DNA of 64,000 bases from Myotis daubentonii (taxonomy: Eukaryota; Chordata; Mammalia; Chiroptera; Vespertilionidae), in contig NC_081841.1 of NCBI RefSeq assembly GCF_963259705.1, positions 87,929,063-87,993,062 of the forward strand, in the 5' to 3' direction. Below, one piece after another: positions 55,520 through 64,000 of this stretch (its first letter is position 1; every line of letters begins with the position of its first letter). The position numbers and the translations under genes were made by a program. The notes beneath the pieces were generated by a model that made no database searches, was not told the origin of the DNA, and worked only from the letters and a program-made list of their open reading frames with translations.

Positions 55520-57432
55520 GGCTGACAAACCTACAACCAACATCATACTCAATGGGAAAAAACTAAAACCATTTCACCTAAAATCAGGAATGAGACAGGG
55601 ATGCCCACTTTTACCACTCCTGTTCAACATAGTTCTGGAAGTGCTAGCCATAGCAATTAGACAAGAAGAAGAAATAAAAAGTATCCAAATTAAAAAAGAA
55701 GATGTAAAACTGTCATTATTAGCAGATGGCATGATACTGTACATAGAAAACCCTAAAGACTCCACCAACATATTATTAGACTTAATAAATGAATTTGGCA
55801 ATGTAGCAGGATACAAAATTAATGCCAAGAAATCTATGGCATTTTTATACACAAATAATGAACCTTCAGAAAGAGATTTAAAAAAAAAATCCCATTTACC
55901 ATTGCACCAAAAAAATTAAGATACCTAGGAATAAACTCAACTAAGGAGGTAAAAGACCTGTACTTCGAAAACTACAGGACACTGAAAAAAGAGATAGAAG
56001 AAGACATAAACAGATGGAAGAACATACTGTGTTCACAGATTGTTAGAATCAACATCATTAAAATGTTCATAATACCCAAAACACTTTATAGATTCAATGC
56101 ACTCCCCATTAAAATACCAACAGCATATTTCAGACCTAGAACGAGCTCTCCAAAAATTCATCTGGAATTAAAAAAAAGACCCCAAATAGCTGCAACAATC
56201 CTGAGAGAGAAGAACAAATTAGGAGGAATCTCAATACCAGATATCAAGCTGTGTTACAAAGCCACTGTTCTCAAAACTACCTGGTACTGGCACAAAAACA
56301 GACATATAGACCAATGGAATAGAATAGAGAACCCAGAAATAGACCTGAACCGATATGCTCAATTAATATTTGACAAAGGAGGCAAGAACATACAATGGAG
56401 TCAAGACAGACTTTTCAATAAATGGTATTGGGAAAATTGGACAGATACATGCAAAAAAATGAAACGAGACCACCAACTTACATTATGCACAAAAATAAAC
56501 TCAAAATGGATAAAGGTCTTAAACATAAGATGGGAAACCATAAAAATATTAGAGGAATTCACAAGCAGCAAAATCTCAGACAGATGCCGAAGCAGTATCT
56601 TCACTGATATAGCTCCTAGGGCAATGGAAACTAAAGAGAAAATAAACAAATGAAAAGCTTCTGTACAGCAAAAGTAACCATCAACAAAACAACAAGAAAG
56701 CCCACTGCATGGGAGAACATATTTGCCAATATTATCACTGATAATGGTTTAATCTCCAACATTTATAGGGAACTCTTACAACTTGACAAAAGGAAGATAA
56801 ACAACCCAATCAAAAAATGAGCAATGGATCTAAATAGATACTTTTCGAAAGAGGACATAAGGAAGGCCAAGAGACATATGAAAACATGCTCAAAGTCACT
56901 AATCATCCAAGAGATGCAAATCAAAATGACAATGAGATACCATCTCACACCTGTCAGAATGACTATTATCAACAAATCAACAAATGACAAGTGCTGGTGA
57001 GGCTGTAGAGAAAAAGGAACCCCCCTTCAGTGCTGGTGGGAATGCAGACTGGTACAGCCACTGTGGTGAACAGTATGGACTTTCCTCAAAAACTTAAAAA
57101 TGGAACTTCCATTTGACCCAGTGATCCCACTTCTAGGAATATATCCTAAGAAACTAGAAACACCAATCAGAAAGGACATATGCACCCTTATGTTCATAGC
57201 AGCACAATTTACCAAAGCTAAGATTTGGAAACAGCCTAAGTGCCCATCAGCAGATGAGTGGATTAAAAAACTGTGGTATATCTACACAATGGAATACTAT
57301 GCTGCTGTAAAAAAGAAGGAATTCTTACCATTTGCAACAGCATGCATGGAAGTGGAGACCATTATGCTAAGCGAAATAAGTCAGTTGGAGAACGATAAAT
57401 ATCACATGAACTCACTCATTTGTGGAATATAA
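55520..57432 (+). pseudogene. L1 ORF2 remnant (reverse transcriptase and C-terminus), broken
   Basis: L1 ORF2 encodes an endonuclease and reverse transcriptase that copy L1 RNA at a nick. Only the RT core and the C-terminal part are left. The frame is open over 55590-55919, shifts near an A-run at about 55881, and resumes in other frames (56063-56653, 57100-57432). The catalytic FADD signature appears as LADG at 55719-55730, so one catalytic aspartate is lost. The C-terminal block with WKQPKCPS and EYYAA is clear. This copy cannot be active. The assignment to L1 is secure. Confidence 0.93.
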
Positions 57433-57463
57433 TGAACAACATAAACTGATGAACAAAAACAGA
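55520..57463 (+). mobile_element. 5'- and 3'-truncated L1
   Basis: It starts inside the ORF2 reverse-transcriptase region and runs about 1.9 kb through the ORF2 C-terminus into the 3' UTR ('ataatgaacaacataaactg'). It then stops, without a poly(A) tail, at a junction with another L1's 5' part. The 3' end is well aligned with the L1 at 22.6-23.2 kb up to CAGAACCAGAG/CAGACCCAGAG. Confidence 0.9.
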
Positions 57464-57949
57464 CCCAGAGACCTGTATTTAAACACTGACTAAGTGAAAC
57501 CAATGCAACCAGTGGTGAGCTTCAGACCACACCAGAGATCAACTCAGAGAGCCACACAAATAAACACCCAAAGGGGGAGTCCAACAGGCACCAAACCCTG
57601 ACAGAAATAACTCTGCCTCAGGGGAGCAGTCCCTGTACAGTGACTCAAACATGCTGATCAAGGTTTATCTTATAATCATCCAGCTTGAAGGGTTAACTAC
57701 ACCCATGAAAATACCAACAGGATTCAAGACACAACTACAACCAGAGGGTATACATAAATCACAAGAAACATTTCTGAAGTACTGAGCTCAGGTGATCTGG
57801 AAGAATGTACCACTGAGCTCAATAAGACACCTACATCATAAAGCCATCATAATAAGTTGGGAGTCATAGCATATCTACCTAATATATGGACACAAAATGG
57901 ATAGACAAAGAAATATGCCCTCCACCCCCCCCCAAAAAAAAAGGACAAT

Positions 57950-59130
57950 AGAAATTCCCAGAAAAAATTAGATGAAATGGAAGCAACCAAAATACCAGAT
58001 GCAGAGTTTAAAACAATGGTTATAAGGATGCTCAAGGACTTTAGGGGAAGAATGGATGATCTCAGTCAGAATTTAAACAAAGAGAAAGTAAGCATTAAAA
58101 AGGACATAAAAACCATAAAAAAAAAAACAGTCAGAAATGAAGAATCCAATATCTGAAATGAAAAATATACTAGACAAATAAACAGATGGTTATATGAAAC
58201 AAAGGATCTAATCTGTGATTAATAGGACAAGATAACAATAAGCACCAAGCAGTGCATCAAAATAAAAAGAGAATTTAAAAAAAATTAGGAAAGTCTAAAG
58301 CAGTGGTTCTCAACCTTCCTAATGCCGCAACCCTTTAATACAGTTCCTCATGTTGTGGTGACCCCCAACCACAAAATTATTTTCATTGCTACTTCATAAC
58401 TGAAATTTTGCTACTGTTATGAATCATAATGTAAATATCTGATATGCAGGAAGTATTTTCATTGTTACAAATTGAACATAATTAAAGCATAGTGATTAAT
58501 CACAAAACACTATGTAATTATATATGCGTTTTCCGATGGTCTCATACGACCCCTGTGAAAGGGTGGTTCGACCCCCAAAGGGGTCACGACCCACAGGTTG
58601 AGAACCGCTGGTCTAAAGGATCTCTGGGGCAACATCAAGTATAATAACATCTGCATCATTGGAGTACCAGAGGGAGAAGAGAGTGAACAAGTGGTTGAGA
58701 ACCTGATTGAAGAAATAATGGCTGCAAACTTCCTTAACTTGGTGAAGGAAAAAGCCATATAAGTTCAGAAACACAAAGTCCTAATCAAGATGAACTCAAA
58801 GAGGTCCACACCAAAACACATCATAATGAAAATAACAAAGGTTGAAGACAAAAAGAGAATCTTAAGAGCAGCAAGAGAAAGACAGTTAGTTACTTTCAAG
58901 GGAGCTCCCATAATGCTGTCAATTGATTTCTCAAAAGAAATACTTCAAGACAAAAGGTGTTGGCATGAAATATTCAAAGTGATGAAAAGCAATGACCTAC
59001 AAAACCAAACATACTCTATCCAGCAAGGCTATCATTTAAAATTGAAGGCAAAATAAAGACCTTCCCAGACAAAAAAAGAAAGATAAAGGTGTTTATTACC
59101 ACTAAACCAGTAGTGCAAGAAATGTTAAAG
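57950..59130 (+). pseudogene. L1 ORF1 remnant, interrupted by SPIN
   Basis: ORF1 normally encodes an RNA-binding chaperone with a coiled coil, an RRM-like domain and a C-terminal domain. The early part has the lysine- and glutamate-rich coiled-coil coding pattern (58040-58290). After the SPIN insertion, the RRM/CTD region is readable as 'gtaccagagggagaagagag' and, in the frame 58790-59056, a peptide with RTPKHIIMKITKVEDKKRIL and RAARERQLVTFKG. Several stops and the insertion disable it. HAL1-type elements share this ORF1, but an ORF2 follows here, favouring a full L1. Confidence 0.85.
58301..58610 (-). mobile_element. SPIN non-autonomous hAT transposon, with perfect target duplication
   Basis: Ends CAGTGGTTCTCAACC and GGTTGAGAACCGCTG are flanked by GTCTAAAG on both sides (58293-58300 and 58611-58618). 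The right end keeps the SPIN signature GACCCCCAAAGGGGTCACGA. The interior matches the 2585-2777 copy, plus a segment that copy lacks. Strand is relative to the usual consensus orientation. Confidence 0.95.
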
Positions 59131-59136
59131 GTTCTC

Positions 59137-59158
59137 AAATAATAATAATAACAATAAC

Positions 59159-59189
<31 letters not shown>

Positions 59190-59190
59190 G
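59137..59190. repeat. (AAT)n microsatellite
   Basis: About seventeen AAT units with two AAC variants, lying in the spacer between the L1 ORF1 and ORF2 remnants. Confidence 0.95.
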
Positions 59191-60768
59191 AGAGGAACAT
59201 AGGTATAAAGAATAAAATGGCAATAAATAAGTGCCTATGAGTAATAACAGTAAATATAAAAAGATTAAAAGACAGGAATAGCTGAATGGATAAGAAAATA
59301 TGACCCATGTATATTCTGTCTAAAAGAGACCCACCTAAGAACAAAAGATGCTCACAGAAAAACTTATTTCATACATACAGAAATGGAAAAAAAAAAAGCT
59401 GGGGTAGTATTACTTACATCAGACAAAATAGACTTCAAAATAAATCCATAACAAGAGACAAATAAATTCACTACATAATACCAATGGCATCAATCCAAAA
59501 AGAGGATATAACCCTTGTAAACATATATGAACCTAACACAGGAGCACCTGAATATATAAAGAAAATCTTGGTGGAAATTAAGGAAGATATTAGCAGCAAT
59601 ACAGTTATACTAGGGGATTTTAACATCCTACTGCCATCAATGGATAAATCTTCCAGACAAAAAAATCTACAAGGCAACAGCAACCTTAAGTGACAAACCT
59701 GATCAGATGCATTTAACTGATAATTATAGAATATTTCATCCCAAAGCAGCATAATATACATTCTCTTCAAGTGTACATGGAACATTCTCAAAGATAGACA
59801 CATGTTAGAACATAAAATAAGTATTAATAAATTTAAGAACATTGAAATCAATCTTCTTTGATGCTTGATATGGTATGAAACTAGAAATCAATTATAACAA
59901 ACACTGAAACACATTTAAACACATGGAGGCTAAATAACATATTAGTAGACAATCAATAGGTTAACAATGTGATCAAGGAAGAAATAAAAATTTACTTGGA
60001 GACAAATAAAAATGAACACACAATAACCAAAATCTATGGGACACAGCAAACACAGTCCTGAGAGGCAAGTTCATAGCATTACAGGCTTACCTCAAAAAGC
60101 AAGAAATTTTTGAAATAAACAATCTAATACTACACCTAAAAGAACTAGAAAAAGAACAACAAACAAAGCTCAGAGTAAGTAGAAAAAAGGACGTAATAAA
60201 GATTATAGTTGAAATAAATGGCATAGAGACTAAAAAAACAATACAAAGATCAATGAAACCAGGAGGTGGTTCTTTGAAAAGGTAAACAATATCGATGAAT
60301 CTATAATCAGGCTCATCAAGAAAAAAAGAGATGGGGCCCAAATAAATAAAATCAGAAATGAAAGAGGAGAAGTAACAACTGATACCCCCCAAAGCACAAA
60401 CAATTATAAGAAAATACTATGAACAATTATATGCCAACAAATTACACAACTTGGGAAAAATAGATTAAATTCCTAGAAACATATAATCTTCCAAAATTTA
60501 ATCAGGAAGAATCAGAAAATCTGAATAGAACAATTAAAACTAAGGACACCAAAACAGTAATAAACAAAAACCAAAACAAAACAAAAAAACCTCTTACTAA
60601 ACAAAAGTTCTGAATTGAACGGCTTCACAGGTGAATGTTACCAAACATTCAAAGAAGAATTAACATTTATTCTTCTTAAACTATTGCAAAAAATTAAAGA
60701 GTAAGGTAGATGCTCAAGTCCTCCACAAAATATTAGCAAATCAGATTCAGGTATATATTAAAATGGTC

Positions 60769-60986
60769 ACGCCTGTCTGGCATGGCTCAGTGATTGAGCA
60801 TCGACCTATGACCCAGATTACAGTGCAATTTCTGGTCAGGGCACATGCCCAGGTTGTAGGCTCGATCCCCAGTGTGGGGTGGCCAGGAGGCAGCTGATCA
60901 ATGATTCTTTCTCATCATAGATGTTTCTATCTCTCTCTCCTTCTCCCTTCTTCTATGAAATCAATAAAAATATATTTTTTAATAAA
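60769..60986 (+). mobile_element. Ves SINE inside the old L1
   Basis: Sense orientation: head 'gcctgtctggcatggctcag', a worn B box, 'gccaggaggcagctgatcaa', CT-rich segment and AATAAAAATATATTTTTT tail. L1 ORF2 sequence continues directly on both sides. Confidence 0.93.
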
Positions 60987-62187
60987 GATAATATACCAAG
61001 ATCAGGTAGGATTTATTCTGGGGATGCAAAGTTGGTACAATATCTGCAAATCAATAAATGTAATGTATCACATAAACAAAATGAAAGATAAAAACTACAT
61101 GATCATATCAATGGATGCAGAAAAAGCATTTGATAAAATCCAGCACCTATTTACTATCAAAACTCTCAGCAAAGTGGTAATAGAGGAATTATACCTCAAT
61201 ATAATAAAATCCATATAGGAAAAACTCACAGACATCATATTCAAGGGGCAAAAACTACAAGCGTTTCCTTTAAGATCAGGAATAAGGCAGCTATCTCCTC
61301 TTTCATCATTCTTATTCAACATAGTACTGGATGTCCTAGCCATGGAAATCAGATAAGAAGAAGTCATAAAAGGCATCCACATTGGAAATGAGGAAGTAAA
61401 ACTATCATTATTTGCTGATGACATGATATTGTATATATAAAATCCTAAAAATTTCAGCAAAAAACCTACTAGATCTAATACAAAATTAGTATTCAGCATA
61501 TTTGTACACAAATAATAAACTACCAGAAAGAGAAATTAAGAAAACAATATAATTTACTATTGTTACAAGGAAAATAAGGTACCTAAGGAATAAATTTAAC
61601 CAAGGAGGTAAAAGACCCTTACTTGGAAAATTATAAGATATTGAAGAAAGAAACTGAGGTAGGACAAATAAGTGGAAGCATATATCATGTTCATGGATTG
61701 GAAGAATTAACATAATTAAAATATCCATATCACCCAAAGCTATCTGTAGATTCAATGTAATTTCTATTAAAATACAAATGACATATCTTACAGATCTAGA
61801 ACAAATATTCCAAAAATTTATATGTAACCACAAAAACACCAAATAGCCTCAGCAATCTTGAAATGAAGAACAGAGTTGGCGGAAACACACTACCTGATAT
61901 CAAATCATACTACAAGGTCATAGTAGTCAAAACATCATGATATTGGCACTAGAACAGGAATATAGATCAATGGAACAGAATAGAGAGCACAGAAATAAAC
62001 CCACTTTTTGGGGTGATTTAATATTTGACAAAGGAGGCAAGAACATACAATGGGATAAAGATAGTCTCTTTAATAAATGGTATTGGAAAAATTAGACAGA
62101 TACATGCAAAAAAATGAAACTAGACCACCAATTTACACCATACACAAAAATACACTCAAAATGAATAAAAGACTTAAATGTAAACCA

Positions 62188-62784
62188 TCCTATCTAATAA
62201 AAGACAAAAAGGGTAATTGATCATACCTTTGCTACGCTTCTCATTGTCTAATCAGCGATATATGCAAATTAACTGCCAACAAAGATGGTGGCCGGCAGCC
62301 ACATAGCTGAAGCAAGCAGGAGGCTTGCTTGCTCCAGTGATGGAGGAAGCCAAGGTTCCCTGCCTGCCGTGGCCTGCTCTAAGCTCCAAAAGCAACAAAG
62401 TTTCTATAGAAGCTAAACAAACCCCAGATACCTGCTTTCACCAGGCCATGGCCTCAGAGCTGCAGCGAGCAGGAACCAGCTCTCAGCTCCAGAGACAGCA
62501 ACAAAGCTTCAATTATAGAAGGTAAATAAATCACAGAATAAAAAAAAAAGAAAAGAAAAAAAGGAGAGGCTGGGAGCTTCAGTCACCGGCCAGCCCTCAG
62601 CCCCTCACCCAGACTGGCCAGGCACCCCAGTGGGGACCCCCACCTTGAAGGGGGTGTGGCCAGCCTGAAAACAGCCATCAGCCCCTCACCCAGGCTGGCC
62701 AGGCACCCAAGTGGGACCCCCACCCTGATCCGGGACACCCTTCAGGGCAAACCAGCCGGCCCCCACCCATGCACCAGGCCTCTA
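62188..62784 (+). mobile_element. Composite Helitron, head module, inserted in L1
   Basis: It starts TCCTATCTAATAAAAGAC after host A (62187). The head has the octamer ATGCAAAT (62262-62269) and a mutated YY1-type site (CAAAGATGGTGGCC). Later parts repeat the 20685-21237 module: 'accagctctcagctccagag', a segment with AGCCCCTCACCCAGACTGGC duplicated at about 62600 and 62690, and a GCACCAGGCCTCT end. No CTAG; it runs straight into the next module. Confidence 0.88.
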
Positions 62785-63249
62785 TCCTATATAGTAAAAG
62801 GGTAATATGCAAACTGACCCCAACAGCAGAAAGACTGGGAATGACTGGTCACTATGATACACACTGATCATCAGAGGGTAGACGCTCAATGCAGGAGCTG
62901 CCCTCTGGTGGTCAGTGCACTCCCACATGGGGGAGCTCTGCTCAGCCACAAGCCAGGCTGATGGCTGCCAGTACAGTGGTGGTGGTGGGAGCCTCTCCTG
63001 CCTCCTCAGCAGTGCTAAGGATGTCCGACTGCAGCTTAGGCCTGCTACCTGCTGGCAAGTGGACATCCCCTGAGGGGTCCCGGGCTGCCAGAGGGATGTC
63101 TGATTGCCAGCTTAAGCCCAATCCCCCGGGGAGCAGGCCTAAGCCAGCAGGTGGTCATCCCCCAAGGGGTCCCAGGCTGCGAGAGGGCACAGGCCGGGCT
63201 GAGGGACGTCCCCCGCAAGTGCACAAATTTCTGTGCACTGGGCCTCTAG
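62785..63249 (+). mobile_element. Composite Helitron, HeliBat-type tail module
   Basis: It starts TCCTATATAGTAAAAGGG, then has the inverted pair 'ctgatcatcagagggtagac' and 'gccctctggtggtcagtgca', the GGATGTCCGACTG-type palindrome arms, hairpin TGCACAAATTTCTGTGCA and CTGGGCCTCTAG. The host base T follows at 63250. The octamer has one change (ATGCAAAC). No 34-bp or 47-bp array here. Confidence 0.92.
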
Positions 63250-64000
63250 TGAAACTATAAAAATCCTAGAAGAAATCATAGGCAGTAAAATTTCAGGTAT
63301 TTCTCATAGCAATATTTTTGCAGATATATTTCCTTGGACAAAGGAAACAAAGGTAAAAATAAACAAAATGGACTACATTAAACTATACAATATAAGAAAC
63401 TATCAACAAAATGAAGAAGGAACCCAGTAAATAAGAGGACATATTTGTTACTAATAAGTCTGATATGGGGTTAATTCCCAAAATATGTAAAGAACTTACA
63501 CAACTCAAAACCAAAAATACAGCACCATCACTAACCATCGGAGAGATGCAAATTAAAACCACAATGAGCTATCACCTCACACCTGTCAGAATGGCTATCA
63601 GAAAAATTCAACAAATAATAAGGGCTGGTGAGTATGTGGAGAAAATGGAACCCTCATGCACTGTTGGTGGGAATGCAGAGTGGTGCAACTACTATGGAAA
63701 AGAGTATTGATTTTCCTCAAAAAATTGAAAATGGAACTGCCTTTTGATCCAGGGATTCCACACACATTCAAAACAATATATGCACCCTTATGTTCATTGC
63801 AGTGTTATTTTCAATAGCCAAAATCTAAAAACAGCCAACGTGTTCATCAGTAGATGAATGGATAAAAATACTGTGGTACATTTACACAATGGGATACTAT
63901 ATGGCCATAAAAAAAATAAGGAAATCTTACCTTTTGTGACAGCATGGATGGACCTAGAAATTATTATGCCAAGTGATATAAGCCAGTCAGAGAAAAACAA

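Larger units (their letters stand above)
57464..64000 (+). mobile_element. Nearly complete old L1, nested with three later insertions
   Basis: The order is 5'-UTR-like sequence (57464-57900), ORF1 (about 57950-59130), a short inter-ORF spacer with an AAT microsatellite, ORF2 (from 59217), and 3' parts running off the window edge. Later insertions are SPIN (58301-58610), a Ves SINE (60769-60986) and a composite Helitron (62188-63249). With those removed, the L1 here is about 4.9 kb. All frames are decayed. The 5' UTR assignment is the least certain part. Confidence 0.88.
59217..64000 (+). pseudogene. L1 ORF2 remnant, start to beyond the window edge
   Basis: The ATG at 59217 opens a MAINKCL peptide, as in L1M-type ORF2, and meets TGA at codon 8. 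The endonuclease part keeps the ETH of the QETH motif (about 59328) and GDFN (about 59617) within a readable 59484-59693 frame. In the reverse transcriptase part the FADD catalytic signature is intact in sequence (61411-61422), but surrounding frames carry many stops. The C-terminal section resumes after the Helitron (63250-64000) with 'atgcaaattaaaaccacaat'. Insertions at 60769 and 62188 split it. It is non-functional. Confidence 0.9.

Overview
This window is vertebrate nuclear DNA with no convincing functional protein-coding gene. The likely source is a vesper bat (Vespertilionidae, for example Myotis, Eptesicus or a relative). Four repeat types point there together: about fifteen tRNA-derived Ves-type SINEs, about ten loci of HeliBat-type Helitrons (TCCTATATAATAAAAG start, hairpin plus CTAG end), SPIN-type hAT elements, and low-copy L1 with laurasiatherian-style sequence. 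The open reading frames are short. Those with recognisable similarity are decayed L1 frames, and the long ones near 20 kb and 53 kb are artefacts of GC-rich tandem repeats inside Helitrons. I read the window as intergenic or intronic DNA that has been a landing site for transposons. Family names come from memory of consensus sequences; no search was run.

Layout. 0-6 kb: a MIR, a stop-free frame of about 141 codons with a Pro-Cys tail (729-1151), a Helitron-bounded interval (2246-4052) holding a SPIN element and a solo LTR, and ancient LTR and LINE scraps. 6-14 kb: mostly unique AT-rich DNA with two Ves SINEs and old L1/L2 pieces. 14-26 kb: dense young DNA transposons (two 236-bp nhAT copies with perfect 8-bp target duplications), a short Helitron, a second solo LTR, a 1.5-kb composite Helitron with a 47-bp tandem array, a truncated L1 and several Ves SINEs. 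26-36 kb: repeat-poor, with an unusual inverted duplication (28.36/29.69 kb). 36-44 kb: two abutting Helitrons, an L1 with a 5' inversion inserted into a hAT element, and an antisense ERVL-type pol relic broken by another Helitron. 44-51 kb: old L1 3'-type DNA and unique DNA. 51-54 kb: two Helitrons, one carrying about 25 copies of a 34-bp minisatellite. 55-64 kb: a 5'-truncated L1 joined to a nearly complete older L1 that was later hit by a SPIN element, a Ves SINE and a composite Helitron.

The most interesting theme is modular Helitron evolution. Three loci (19.8-21.2, 52.4-54.0 and 62.2-63.2 kb) share a head that carries an octamer (ATGCAAAT) and, in two of them, an exact YY1-type motif. 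They recombine that head with different tails and with two tandem-repeat arrays that differ greatly in copy number. The nested insertions also give a relative dating ladder. No CRISPR array, bacterial operon, intact viral gene or unknown multi-gene system is visible.
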